Assembly (NCBI GenBank): GCA_036927565.1
Contig: JAYESD010000008.1
Span: forward strand, 109,724,279 to 109,788,278
DNA: 64,000 nt
Source of the DNA: Tuctoria greenei
Lineage: Eukaryota; Streptophyta; Magnoliopsida; Poales; Poaceae
Direction: 5' to 3'
The notes beneath the pieces were generated by a model. That model did no database searches. It saw nothing but the letters and a program-made list of their open reading frames with translations, and was not told the origin of the DNA. Below, in pieces: positions 23,924 to 36,204 of the stretch. How positions within the stretch are numbered: the stretch's first letter is position 1; every line of letters begins with the position of its first letter. The translations under genes were made by a program, and so were the position numbers.

Positions 23924-25695
23924 TGTAGGATCCAAGAGCATGTGAAAAGCTACCAGAGGGGGGTCAATTGTAGATTTTAAAACTTTTTTATCGGAAGCAA
24001 CAAAAAACCCTCAGTAGAAAATCAATCTGTTAAGAAATCATGTGTAGTAATCCAAACAAGATAAATCATGAAAAAACCGGTATAGATAGTGGAGAATCAG
24101 ATCACAAAAACACGACAACAAGAATCACGAAAAAACCATCGAGAAAAACTCAAGTTACCATCGAAGGATTGAACGATGGTCAATATATTCTACCCGAGAA
24201 AAACCAGATCTGGAGCACTGCAATGAAAACCGTGTAGATCCAAAACCAAAAATTAAATTATCGTGAAATTTTCACAGATGTTAGATAATCAAGTTGTAAA
24301 GACAATAAAAAAAGAATCACATCAATTGGATCTGTAAAACTCGAGATATAATAAAAACCACCGGAGCAAGGTAGTGCTGTGCAGAAACTCGACGAGAAAG
24401 ACTTGACAGAAACAAGTCGGACGAACAAGGCACAAAAGCTCCTTTAGACTACAAATTTTATTGATCAAACCACAAAAGGAACATCCCCAAATTCATGCAC
24501 CACTAGCTCTGGCATCTCTTGCTTATATAACCAGCCCTAAGGCCAACCCAATCCTAACTAGGACTCAAATCCTACTCAGATTCAACCGAAATTTTTCTTA
24601 ATTGCTCAAGACTCTTCCATACGTAGACAGAAGCAATATTAAGACTTCCAAACATCTTAGGAATGTATCCCAAATTCCTAAAAAAATCCAACTTTTTGAC
24701 CCACATGAAATCATATCATAGTCAACTCAAGTCTTTCCATATTTGAGTCAAACCCGACTCAGCCACAACCTGAGTTCATTATCTAGTCGGTGGGACCTTT
24801 CTGACCAATTCTTTATCCGCATCTCTTCATCACGCCTTGGAACCATGTAGCCACGTCCATGCACTCCTTGCGCATGTGCAAACATCTTTTAATGACGTCC
24901 AAGATACCTTCATATGCATTGTTCTTGATTCAAACATGTTGCGCAACCTCCTGATCAACTCAACCATAATTCCTCCCGAACTTGGTTGTTGAACCTCATC
25001 TTCTCCTAAGACTAGTTCAATGGATCCCGTCACCAGCCATGTCTTGAACTCAAGCAATACCTGCACATGAACAAACAACCAATAGTTCTGAGCACAAGTC
25101 CTCGACTTGACTCTCGTTAGTTCCGAAACCATAACACCTTACGTGAGCACCTAACATAAACATGTTGCAAACCTTAGCAAAAAGATATCAACCATAACCA
25201 CTAAAACACACCAAAAACATAGTAAAATAATACCAAGAAAACTTTCCATAGATGTAAAGCAAGTTCGAATCAATTCAAAGTAAAAACAGAACCATTGCAA
25301 TCTAGCTTTGGACCTTGCCAAAACTAACCGGACTTTGAGTCGGAGCTTACCAAAGCTAGCAGGACCTAGCACCAAAGTTTACCAAAGCTATTCGGACCTA
25401 GCACCAGAACATACTAAAGCTTAGTCGGACCTAGCGCCGGAGCTAGCAAAAACATGTCGGACCTAGCCATAGCAAGTCGGACCTAGACAAAGAAGTCGGA
25501 CCTAGTCAAAGCAAGTCAGACCTTACATTAGACTTTGCTGGAGCTACCCAAAACAAGTTGGACCTATTGTCGGACCTATTATCGGACCTTGCTGGAGCTC
25601 GGACCTAGAGTTGGACCTTGTTGAAAAAGGTGTTTTCGAAGTATTCAAAAATTTTATCAATAAAGCCAATGTATTCAGCACATATAGGTCCCACA
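23924..25695 (-). repeat. 5' LTR of copia1
   Basis: Minus strand: TGTGGGACCTATATGTGCTG at 25695 to GATCCTACA at 23924; 1772 bp. It carries the same GGACCTAG array as its partner (25305-25625) and a TATATAA box near 24525-24531. Followed on the minus strand by the PBS. Confidence 0.92.
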
Positions 25696-25868
25696 CTATG
25701 CATGAAGCGTAAAGTAGGATTGTGCAAGTGGATATTCCTAGGAGCACTACATCTGACTTCACTAGTCAATTCATGTCAAAAACTTTGTTTGTTAAACTTA
25801 GGCAAAGTGTCTAAATCTAGCAAACAACGTTTATGGAAGCTGGGGATTTCACTTAATTCTCTACATAG
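25696..25868 (-). pseudogene. ATHILA-family ORF, middle piece (Athila1)
   Basis: Minus-strand segment between copia1 and the solo LTR. It reads RELSEIPSFHKRCLLDLDT, then one stop (near 25771-25773), then HNPTLRFMH where copia1 begins. It joins in frame to the N-terminal piece (36205-36645) at the solo LTR target site and to the C-terminal piece (15666 downward) at the copia1 target site. Two independent clean joins show that the three pieces were once a single ORF. Confidence 0.85.
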
Positions 25869-25974
25869 CATCGGTACCCTGCGTACCGGGTACCCCATGA
25901 TTTTGCAAGTAACACTAGGGAGTTCCACCCCTCCGAGTTGATGTACTCCGAAGGCTACACGTGCTACACAGCAC

Positions 25975-26192
25975 TGGACTCGCCTCCCTCGTTTGGGTAG
26001 CTCCAGCACTGCCATGTGTAACACAAGGCCGGACCTAACTCCGCTTGTAGGGAAGCTCCGTTCTTGCCACATGTCTAGTGACCCTGGACCTAACCCCCAG
26101 TAGAGGGAAGCTCTGGTGCTGCCATGCGTAAAGTGGCTCCAGACCTACCTCCCCACAACGGGAAGCTTCGGAGCTACCACGTGTCGAGCCTC
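25975..26192 (+). repeat. Four 55-bp tandem units in family G U3
   Basis: Units start at 25975, 26030, 26085 and 26140, with a fifth start at 26193, giving a period of 55, 55, 55 and 53 bp. Each contains a GGAC(C/T)(T/C) start, a GGGAAGCTCC-like middle and a TGCCATGTGT-like end. A weaker unit may precede them at about 25920. The array lies upstream of the TATA box and may act as U3 enhancer repeats (inference). Confidence 0.82.
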
Positions 26193-26274
26193 CGGACCTG
26201 GGACAACAACGAAGAGACTGGCGGATCTCCAATGACGCGGACATTCAAGGGACAGTTAAAGCTACCATTACAAG

Positions 26275-27771
26275 TGTAAGACCTATGTGTGTTGAATACA
26301 TTGGCTTGTAGTGAATACAGCTTCGGCTCAAGGTCCGGATTGCTCTAGCAAGGTCCGGAACTTGACTGCAATGCTTCTGTTTTTCATTTACAATGTTTCG
26401 TACTTGCTTTATATCTCTGGAAATATTGCTTAGTATTCATTTGCTAAGTCTTTGGTACGTTTTTGGTTTACAAGGATGATATCATGTTACTATGGTTTTG
26501 CAACATGCTTATGTGAGGTTCTCACGTAAGGTGTTGTGTTCGGAACTAACTTGAGTCAAGTCGAGGACTTGGGCTCGTATGGATTGGTTGTTTATTCATG
26601 TGCAGGTGTTGCTTGAGTTCAAGACATGGCTGGTGATGTGATCCATTGGACTAGTATTAGGGAGAAGATGAGGTTCAACAACCAAGTTCGGGAGGAATTG
26701 TGGTTGAGTTGATCGGAAGGTTGCGCAGCATGTTTGAATCAAGAACAATGCATATGAAGGTATCGTGGACGTCATTGGAAGATGTTTGCACGTGTGCAAG
26801 GAGTGCATGAATATGGCTACATGGTTCCGAGACATGATGAAGAGATGTGGACATAAAGAGTTGGTCGGAAAGGTCCAACCAACTAGGTTATGGACTCAGG
26901 CTGCGGCTAAGTCGGGTTTGACTCAAATATGGAAAGATTTAAGTTGGTTATGATAGGATTTCGTGTGGGTCACGAATTTGAGTTGTTTAGGAATGTGGGA
27001 TACGTTCCTAAGGTGTTTGGAAGTCTTAAGATTGCTTCTATCTGCGTATAGAAGAATCCTAAGCAGTTATGGAAAGTTACGATTCGTGAACAGAGTAGGA
27101 TTAGGTTCCTGATTTGAGTTGAGTTGGCTTTCGAGTTGGTTATATAAGCAAGGGAGCCCAGAGCTCGTGGTGCACGACTTTGGGGCTGTTCCTCTTGTGT
27201 TCTATTGAATAAAATTCGTAGTTTGAAGGAACTTTTGTGCCTTGTTCGTCCGACTTGTTCCAGACAAGTTTTACTCGTCGAGTTTCTGGACAGCACTACC
27301 TTTCGTTGGTGGTTTTATCATAACTCGAGTTTTACAGATCCAATTGACGTGATTCTTTTTTTATTGTCTTCTAAACTTGATTATCTATCATCTGTCAAAA
27401 TTTCATGGTCATTGGATTTGTGGTATATGTATACACGAGTTTCTTTGCAGCGTTCCAGAACTGTTTTTCTTTCTCGGGTAGGGCAGATTGACCTTTGTTT
27501 GATCTTTCGATCATAACTTGAGTTTTTCTCGATGGATGTGAGTGATGGTTGTTGTGTTGTCTTCGTGACTTGATTCTCTCTGATATCTATCACTTTTGTC
27601 ACGGTGAAACACGTTTAGATTAGTCTCACACATGATTTCTTTAACAGATCATTTTTCTGCCCAAGGGGTTGGGGTTTAATTGTTTCCGCTGCATAAGATT
27701 TTTAAATCTACCATTCACCCCCCCCCCCCCGCCCCCATGTGGTAGATTTTCACGTGCTCTTCGATCCTACA
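26275..27771 (+). repeat. 5' LTR of copia2
   Basis: TGTAAGACCTATGTG...GATCCTACA, 1497 bp. It includes a TATA box at 27141 and a C-run (13 C, G, 5 C) at 27718-27736 that is only 7 C in the 3' LTR. Confidence 0.96.
27141..27148 (+). promoter_or_regulatory. TATA box of copia2 5' LTR
   Basis: TATATAAG, conserved at 35146-35153 in the 3' LTR and in the copia1 and copia3 LTRs (as TATATAA or TATATAGG on the minus strand). Conservation among family copies supports a core promoter. Confidence 0.75.
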
Positions 27772-27773
27772 AT

Positions 27774-27785
27774 TGGTATCAGAGC
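27774..27785 (+). other. Primer binding site of copia2
   Basis: TGGTATCAGAGC, two bases after the LTR end; complementary to the 3' end of initiator-Met tRNA and intact here. Confidence 0.95.
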
Positions 27786-27834
27786 CACGGTGCTCTAATC
27801 TTTGTGATTTGCGCGTGTTTTTTGACTAATCATC

Positions 27835-30128
27835 ATGGACAGGTACTCTGCCAAACCTTGTGTGTTCGCTGGTATTGATTTTCAAGTTTGGAAGGCACGC
27901 ATGGAGGCTTTCATCCAGGCACAAGGCTTTGCAATATGGGAGAAGGTATACAAGCCTTACGAAGTGCCATCAAATGATAAAGTTACAGCTACAAATCTGA
28001 GAGATGTCGACAACAACAACAAGGCTCAAAACTTGATCATTCAAGGACTAACACAAAGCAACTTCGACCGTGTTGCACACCTCCGATCTGCATACGATGT
28101 GTGGAAAGCACTTTGTGACTACCACGAAGGATCCAACACGATCAAAGAGGTAAGGCAAGACATGTTCAAGAAAGAATACATGCGCTTCGAGATGCAACCC
28201 GGTGAGTCTATTGATGACATTTTTGCTCGCTTTAATAAGATTCTCAGCAACTTGCGTAGTGTCAATGTTAATTTTTCAGATGCTGAAAATGCTAGGCAAT
28301 TGCTAAGTGCATTAGATATGTCAATTTGGGAGATGAAAGTCACATCTATTCATGAATCTATTGTCATGAGTTCACTTACTTTAGATGTGCTATATTCCAA
28401 GCTAAAAACTCATGAAATTGACATAATATCATGTAAGAACCCCAACAACTCTATTGCTTTTGTTTCTCAATGTGATATGCCAAGCTCCAGCCAATCTTCA
28501 TCTTGTGGTACACTTGCTTTGTTGTCCTCTCTAACCCTTGAACAGATTGAGGAGTTTCCAGAGGAGGATCTAGCGCTCATCTCTACTCGGTTCTCAAAAC
28601 CATTGCAAAATGTGAGAACTAGAAGGAGAGGAAGCTCCGGACCTCAACGATGCTTTGAATGTGGTAAGACAGGACATTTTTGTACAGATTGTCCTAACCT
28701 TTCAGGTCCTACCTCCCGGGAAGAAAAACAATCAAGGATAAAGCATTCCTCAACAAACGATAAGAAGAAAAAGAAGGGCTTTACAGGTCGCCAACTGGTG
28801 AACAGTTTTATCTCAGCACTCCAGGAACTTGGCTCAAGCGACGTGGACATTGGAAGTGATAAAGATGAAGATGATTTGGCAAACTTGTGCTTTATGGCGG
28901 GCAAGTCAAGATCCAGTATGGAGGAGGCAGAACACAACAGCGACAATGAAGAGGTATGTCCTACTTGCGAAGAAATGTGTGATGCTATTTCTCGTGCCAC
29001 TATTATTGTTAAGAAAAAGGACAAAAAGATTAGAGATAGTGCTGCTAAAATTGAATCACTAGAATCTGAAATCAACCGTTTAAAAACTTTGATTCCTAGT
29101 TATGATGCATGTCCCTCATGTGATTTAATATATGAACAATTGTCCTTATTAAGAAGTGCGCATACATCCACACTGGATAAACTTGAGTTAGAAATTGAAA
29201 AGAACAAAAGCTTGCTGCACTTAATGATAAAAACTTGAAAGATGCTAGCTGTTCTACAATTGATTTGCATTGTTCTACTTGTAATGATCTTGATAAGAAA
29301 CTACAGGATGCTATGAATGAAATTTCTATATTGAACAATGCTTTACGTTCTCATGAAGTTAAATATTGTTCCAATTGCAAATTAAAAGGAAAAACTTCTT
29401 GTGAAAATTGCCTTGATCTGTCCAATAAACTTGATAACATGCATAAGACATTTGATCGGTTTTTTAATGGGAATAAGAACCTAAACTTGCTGCTGAATTC
29501 ATCCAAGTCTTGCAATGATAAAACTGGTTTAGGTTTTGATTCTTATGCTCATGCTAAGACACATCCACCTAAAATTGTAAAGTCATTAGGAAGTGGTTTG
29601 ATTCAAACAGTTCCTAAACAAAAAGAAGTGGTTTTCAAATCTACAGGAGTATTGTCTCATTCGGTTTCAAATAAAAATGTTGTTTGCTCATCTAGACATG
29701 AACATAAAGTTAAATTTCATTGTACCTACTGTGGTAGAGATGGTCATGTCCTAGATTTTTGTTATAGACTAGCTAAACAACAGAAAAGGGAAAGAATGGT
29801 TGCTAGATCTCATAACTTTCATGCAAATATTGTTGCACATATTGAACCGAATGTACAACCTGCTGTTTTGAGTCAAAAACATTCAAAGTTTACCTCCGGA
29901 CCTTCTGTTTTTGCCTCCGGAGCTACTGATTTTTGTGCTACACAAGTAACACCTTATAGGTCAGTAGTTAAGAATAAAAAATCTCAAACTTTGACTCATA
30001 AACCTGCCTTTTTGTCTCAGCTTTCGCGTGTTTTTCCCGCTGCACGTCGCGTGACTCAGTACTGGATTCCTAAATGCCTTTTGACTAACCCTAGTATTGA
30101 GTCATCGACATATTGTGCTTCTATGTAG
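27835..30128 (+). pseudogene. gag of copia2, one frameshift
   Basis: Starts at ATG 27835, 50 bp after the PBS. The UBN2-type gag core covers residues 1 to about 250, a CCHC knuckle CFECGKTGHFCTDC lies at residues 273-286, then an acidic Ser/Glu region and a Leu/Lys/Glu-rich, coiled-coil-like stretch. The frame is lost at 29206-29209: four A where copia1 has five, so the first ORF ends at 29238 and the rest continues in another frame from about 29235. That part holds a second knuckle, CTYCGRDGHVLDFC (29721-29762), followed by a basic stretch. A TAG at 30126-30128 closes it, in the same frame as pol. Total gag is near 760 residues, long for copia and consistent with Sirevirus-type gag. Confidence 0.92.
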
Positions 30129-33100
30129 GTTACATGTTTGAGGAAGGATAACATTTGGATTGTGGATTCAGGTTGCTCACGACACATGACCGGTAACAAA
30201 GATTGGTTCTCCTCCCTCTCTTTTGTGTCATGTGTAGAGAATTTTACTTTTGCCGATAATTCCTCAACTCCTATAGTTGCTAAGGGTTCGGTTAGAGTAA
30301 ATGATCACTACACTTTGAAGGATGTGGCACTTGTCAAAAATTCGAAATACAACTTGCTTTCTGTTTCACAATTGCTAGATGAAAATCTGGAAATTATTTT
30401 CAATAAAAACTGCTACAAAGTTGTAAGTTCAAATAGTGAGCTTATTTTTAACATGTCTCGATTTGGAAGAGTTTTTAAAGCTGATTTTGATATGTCTTCC
30501 TCTAAGCATAGGTTTCTAGTTGCTAATGATTCAAAGGACTTATTTTTTTGGCATCGTAGACTTGGTCACGTAGGTTTTGATCACCTAACGCGTGTTAGTG
30601 CTCCTGATCGCATACGTGGGCTGCCTAAGCTTAAAGGGGACAAAGAAATTGTGTGCTCTTCTTGTAGGCATGCTAAGATGGTTGCAGGTTCACACACTCC
30701 TCTCACAATGATCATGACAACTGAACCATGTCAACTTTTGCACCTTGACACCATAGGACCTTCACGTGTTCAATCCTTCGAAGGTAAATGGTATGTACTT
30801 GTGATTGTTGATGATTATTCTAGATACTCTTGGGTTTACTTTATGGCGTCTAAGAATGAAGTTTTTAGTCACTTTAGAACTTTATTTCTTAGATTATAAA
30901 TTGATTACCCAGGATCTTTAAAAGCAATTAGAAGTGATAATGGAACTGAATTTAAAAATCAATCTTTTGATCACTTTTGTACTGAAAATAGAATAGATCA
31001 TCAATTTTTTTCACCATATGTACCTCAACAAAATGGTGTTGTAGAAAGAAAGAATAGAACCTTAGTTGAGATGGCTAGGACTATGCTTGACAACTATCAA
31101 ACTTCTAGGAAATTTTGGGCTGATGCATTAGCAACCGCTTGTTATGTCTCAAATCGTGTTTTCTTGCGTGCTAAGCTAGGTAAAGCACCATATGAGCTCC
31201 GGTTTGGACATAGGCCTAGTGTTACACACTTTCGGGTCTTTGGATGCAAATGCTTTGTTAAGAAACATGGTAATCTTCATAAATTTGAACCTAGATCCAT
31301 TGATGGCATGTTTCTTGGTTATCCATCTCATACTAGAGGCTACCGTGTGTTTTTACTTGACACTAACAAAATTGTGGATACTTGTGAAGTGTCTTTTGAT
31401 TAAGCTAGCCCAGGTACTAGCTCGAACATTGCAGGTCCAGATCCATATCCGTAGGGGGGCATTTTCGTTGAAGATGAGGAAGAATTGGAGCTGCTGCCCG
31501 AAAATTCAGCAGCTAAAGACTTTGGTTCAGATCCGGATGTTAATTCTCAACCAGCACCGACAACCATCAATGCTGATTCAAATCATCCTCAAGTCACAAG
31601 CTCATCGATTTGTGTTGAACATGAAGAAGAAGAAGCTTGTGAGACATCTGTTCCCCTACGGTTTTACAATGATCATCCCCCACAACAGATGATTGGAAGC
31701 TTGCACGAATGAGTCACACGGTCCAGGTTTTGCGATCCAAACTCTTATGCTCATTATGCTTTTGTTGCTTCTTTTGAACCCAAAGATATATCACACGCAC
31801 TCACTAATGAATCTTGGATTATTGCCATGCAAGAAGAGTTAGAAAATTTTGAAAGAAATAATGTTTGGAAACTTGTACCTCCACCTCAAGGTCACACTTT
31901 AATTGGAACTAAATGGGTATTTAAAAATAAACAAAGTGAGGATGGGGTTGTGTTTAGGAATAAGGCTAGATTTTGATGAAACTTTTGCTCCCATTGCTAG
32001 ATTAGAAGCCACAAGAATTTTGTTAGCTTTTGCAGCATCTAAAGGTTTTAAGCTATATCAAATGGATGTTAAAAGTGATTTTATTAATGGCTACATAGAT
32101 GAGGAGGTTTATGTGAAACAACCACCGGGTTTTGAAAATCCAGATTTTACTAATCATGTTTACAAACTGTCCAAAGCCTTGTACGGTCTCAAACAAGCCC
32201 CTAGAGCATGGTATGATAGGTTAAAAACATTCTTACTTGAAAAAGGGTTTACCATGGGCAAGGTTGATAAAACTCTTTTTGTGCTTAAGCATGGCAATGA
32301 CTTTTCATTCATTCAAGTGTATGTGGATGATATTATCTTTGGTTGTGCTTCTCATGATCTTGTGTCCAAGTTTTCAGATATGATGAGTTTAGAATTTGAG
32401 ATGAGTATGATAGGAGAACTCTCATACTTTTTGGGGCTGCAAATCAAGCAAACCAAGGAGGGTACCTTTGTGCATCAAACGAAGTATACAAAAGATCTCC
32501 TAAGGCGCTTCAACATGGACAAAAGACAGCCTCTTCGGACACCAATCGGAACAGCAACAACACTTGGACTTGATGAAGATGGTGAACCCGTGGATCAAAA
32601 AGAATATAGAAGCATGATCGGATCACTTTTGTACCTCACGGCATCAAGACCAGGCATACAATTCAGCGTATGTTTTTGTGCACGGTTTCAAGCCTCCCCA
32701 CATGCTTCACATCGTCAAGCCGTCAAAAGGATTCTCAGGTACTTACATGGAACTCAAGAATTTGGAATTTTTATTCCTTCTTCCTCAACCATTACTTTGA
32801 AAGCTTTTTTGGATGCTGATTTTGGGGGTTGTAGGATTGATAGGAAAAGTACTTCCGGTGCTTGTCATTTTCTTGGTAATTCTCTTGTTGCTTGGTCCTC
32901 TAGAAAACAAAATTCAGTTGCACAATCCACAGCCGAATCTGAATATGTAGCTGCTGCTAGTGCTTGCTCACAAATTCTTTGGATTGTTCAAACACTTAAG
33001 GACTATGGGATTGACCTAGATAGTGTTCCACTGTTCTGTGATAACACTAGTGCCATTTGCATTGCTAAAAACCCCGTGCAACATTCTAGAACTAAGCACA

Positions 33101-33273
33101 TTGACATTAGGTATCACTTTCTCCGAGATAATGTTGAAGAAGGAAACATTGTGCTTCACCATGTAGATACTGAACAACAATTGGCTGACATTTTTACAAA
33201 ACCTTTGGATTTCACTTGTTTTTATTACATTCGTAGTGAAATAGGGGTTATGCATCCTCATGGATTAAATTGA
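30129..33273 (+). pseudogene. pol of copia2, nearly complete
   Basis: Protease with WIVDSGCSRHM (catalytic Asp codon 30165), GAG-pre-integrase with FFWHRRLGHVGF (about 30545), CX2C of the integrase zinc region (CSSCRH near 30655), integrase core (about 30735-31300, including QQNGVVERKNR), RVT_2 reverse transcriptase with YVDDIIFG (codon 32320) and RNase H with STAESEYVAAAS (about 32930), ending at the stop 33271-33273. Lesions: stop at 30897, frame change near 31405, and a 38-bp deletion at about 31967 in RT relative to copia1, bounded by TAG on both sides. It cannot make an active RT. Confidence 0.94.
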
Positions 33274-34282
33274 GGGGGAGTTTTGAAACTTGGGAAGTCT
33301 ATGTGTGAATCTGAAATTAAAATAATATGAGCATAGTATTTCATACATATATGACTTTGTGATTCCTTTTACATGCTGAAAGTTCTTACTACATTACTCA
33401 TGTTATACATTTTGTAGTTTTTGCCATGTCTAGTAATTGGAATAATTACTTACACTAAAACTGGTCATGGTCGAACTTTCTTGCTATTTTGAACTTGTTA
33501 CATGTTCACAGATGCTTTTAATCATTAAGAATTAATCAAGTAATCAACTCACATGTTGAGTTTTTATGAACAAATATAAATTGAGAAAAGATCAAGAGAA
33601 TATGCATGCATCGCACTTCTTTTTTTGAGATGGCTTATCATTGCACTTATATATGAACTTTGAAGAAGTTGTGTATGACTAAAACCATATCCTTAAGCTT
33701 CTGACTGTCAAATGACATAGGCTTGGCTTGGTTGGTTAGAATAAGGCAGATGCGCATATAATCTCTTGCAAATATCATATGATCTAAAATTGTATTTTGA
33801 AAAATAATAAAATGCAGCAACTAGTGTCATGCTTTCAAGTTATGAAATAGTTAAGTTTGTGAGATCATGACTTGCTTAAATTGAAAATTACATATGATCT
33901 CTAGCATGGCTTACACTACTTTATGTATCTCATTGATGTGATAGTGTAAGTTACTTGATAGTATGACTTGGATGAGCTTTGTTTATATGTATATGTTATA
34001 ATATGCTCATAACAACCAAAGGGGGAGAGATAATTTGTTTATATGCTCATGACTTGCTGAATACATTGTCAAAGGGGGAGAGATAAGCATGAAGAGAAAG
34101 AGAATATGTGCATAAGGAGACATAATAAAGGGGAAGAGATAATATGAGATAATTTTTGGATTTTCTTCTCATTTTTACTTTTGATTTACAAAGGGGGAGA
34201 AATTGCCTTAAAAACTTCTATGTGAATAAGCCGATGTTCGGATTTTAAATGGTGTTGCCAATGCATTCATCAAGGGGGAGAT
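33274..34282 (+). other. copia2 3' noncoding region with five purine tracts
   Basis: AT-rich. Five related tracts of the form AAAGGGGGAGAGAT at about 34018, 34071, 34128 (AAAGGGGAAGAGAT), 34190 and 34272; the last abuts the 3' LTR. Repeated PPTs before the 3' LTR are described for Sireviruses. No ORF is recognised. Confidence 0.88.
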
Positions 34283-35764
34283 TGTAAGACCTATGTCTGC
34301 TGAATACATTGGCTTGTAGTGAATACAGCTTCGGCTCAAGGTCTGGGTTGCTCTGGCAAGGTCCGGAACTTGACCGCAATGCTTCTGTTTTTTATTTGCA
34401 ATGTTTCGTACTTGCTTTACATCTCTGGAAAGATTGCTTAGTATTCATTTGCTAAGTCTTTGGTACATTTTTGGTTGACAAGGATGATATCGTGTTCCTG
34501 TGGTTTTGCAATATGCTTATGTGAGGTTCTCACGTAAGGTGTTGTGTTCGGAACTAACTTGAGTCAAGTCGAGGACTTGGGCTCGTATGGATTGGTTGTT
34601 TATTCATGTGCAGGTGTTCCTTGAGTTCAAGACATGGCTAGTGACGGGATCCATTGAACTAGTCTTAGGGAGAAGATGAGGTTCAACAACCATGTTCGGG
34701 AGGAATTGTGGTTGAGTTGATCGGAAGGTTGCGCAACATGTTTGAATCAAGAACAATGCATATGAAGGTATCATGGACGTCATTGGAAGATGTTTGCACG
34801 TGTGCAAGGAGTGCATGGATGTGGCTACATGGTTCCGAGACGTGATGAAGAGATGTGGACGTAAAGAGTTGGTCGGAAAGGTCCAACCGACTAGGTTATG
34901 GACTCAGGCTGCGGCTAAGTCGGGTTTGACTCAAATATGGAAAGATTTGAGTTTGTTATGATAGAATTTCATGTGGGTCACGAATTTGAGTTGTTTAGGA
35001 ATGGGATACGTTCCTAAGGTGTTTGGAAGTCTTAAGATTGCTTCTATCTGCGTATAGAAGAATCCTAAGCAGTTATAGAAAGTTATGATTCGTGAACAAA
35101 GTAAGATTAGGTTCCTGATTTGAGTTGAGTTTGCTTTCGAGTGGTTATATAAGCAAGGGAGCCCAGAGCTAGTGGTGCACGACTTTGGGGCTGTTCCTCT
35201 TGTGTTCTATTGAATAAAATTCGTAGTTTGAAGAAACTTTTGTGCCTTGTTCGTCCGACTTGTTCCAGACAAGTTTTACTCGTCGAGTTTCTGGACAGCA
35301 CTACCTTTCGTTGGTGGTTTTATCATAACTCGAGTTTTACAGATCCAATTGACGTGATTCTTTTTTTATTGTCTTCTAAACTTGATTATCTATCATCTGT
35401 CAAAATTTCACGGTCATTGGATTTGTGGTATATGATCTACACGAGTTTCTTTGCAGCGTTCCAGAACTGTTTTTCTTTCTCGGGTAGGGCAGATTGACCT
35501 TTGTTTGATCTTTCGATCATAATTTGAGTTTTTCTCGACGGATTCCAGTGATTGTTGTTGTGTTGTCTTCGTGACTTGATTATCTCTGATATATATCACT
35601 TTTGTCACGGTGAAACACGTTTAGATTAGTCTCACACATGATTTCTTTAACATATTGTTTTTCTGCCGAAGGGGTTGGGGTTTAATTGTTTCCGCTGCGT
35701 CAGATTTTTAAATCTACCATTCACCCCCCCTCTGGTAGCTTTTCACGTGCTCTTCGATCCTACA
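34283..35764 (+). repeat. 3' LTR of copia2
   Basis: TGTAAGACCTATGTC...GATCCTACA, 1482 bp, aligning end to end with the 5' LTR and followed by the acaag target duplicate. Confidence 0.96.
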
Positions 35765-35962
35765 ACAAGACCTGAGTGTGTGTCATTAATGCCATATTAA
35801 TGACACACGATCAGGGGACCTTAACAACAGTAACGCTGCCATTAAGGCACGTTATCACACTATTAATTATGGTTAATATTTAAAAATCATGTATTAGGCA
35901 ATTAACTACTGCCAAAGCCACTTGTCAGGCCAGGCTGACAATGTAACGGCCAGTCCTTGGAC

Positions 35963-35970
35963 TATAAAAG
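35963..35970 (+). promoter_or_regulatory. TATA box of family G solo LTR
   Basis: TATAAAAG in CTTGGACTATAAAAGGGCTG, 241 bp before the LTR end, followed by the GGCGGCCCGAAC block typical of gypsy R/U5 regions. Fixes the LTR orientation as +. Confidence 0.75.
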
Positions 35971-36204
35971 GGCTGCACTGCACGCTACATGTGATAGCTA
36001 AGCTCACACGCTCACAAGCGCCATACACTCATACATACAACAACACATCACGTGGAGTAGGGTGTTACGTCAGGCGGCCCGAACCACATAAAATCATCGT
36101 GTCACTGTCTTGTTCGTAATCTCACGCGCGCCCCAACAATTCAAGAACCTCCGCCGGATATGATTTAGTAGTGCCGGGGGAAGTGTCGATCGCACACTTT
36201 GACA

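Larger units (their letters stand above)
15667..25695 (-). mobile_element. copia1: full-length Ty1/copia element, Sirevirus-like
   Basis: Minus-strand element of 10,029 bp: 5' LTR 23924-25695, PBS 23910-23921, gag from ATG at 23861, pol to about 18423, 3' noncoding region with purine tracts, 3' LTR 15667-17442. Flanks are atatg (15662-15666) and ctatg (25696-25700), a 5-bp TSD with one mismatch. It lies in the Athila1 ATHILA-family ORF, which reads in frame across it. Large gag, initiator-Met PBS and repeated PPTs fit the Sirevirus group. Coding regions carry many stops. Confidence 0.92.
26275..35764 (+). mobile_element. copia2: full-length Ty1/copia element, Sirevirus-like
   Basis: 9490-bp element with LTRs 26275-27771 and 34283-35764, PBS 27774-27785, gag 27835-30128, pol 30129-33273 and five PPT-like tracts before the 3' LTR. 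Perfect 5-bp TSD acaag (26270-26274 and 35765-35769). It is inserted in the family G solo LTR. LTR sequences differ by roughly 5-7 percent over the first 240 bp by eye, mostly transitions. It is the best-preserved member of its family here, but gag and pol each carry disabling lesions. Confidence 0.96.
25869..36204 (+). mobile_element. Family G solo LTR (Ty3/gypsy type), interrupted by copia2
   Basis: Once copia2 and its TSD copy are removed, 841 bp remain (25869-26274 plus 35770-36204), starting CATCGGTACCC (family start TGTCGATACCC, seen at 10044) and ending TTTGACA. A perfect 5-bp TSD, catag, flanks it (25864-25868 and 36205-36209). It has a TATA box at 35963 and a GGCGGCCCGAAC block downstream of it, typical of gypsy LTRs. 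No internal domain is present, so it is a solo LTR left by LTR-LTR recombination. Orientation is + from the TATA box. Confidence 0.88.

Noticed and set aside
27774..27785. tRNA-like match to initiator Met
   Set aside because: Only the 3' end complement is present; it is a primer binding site, not a tRNA gene.
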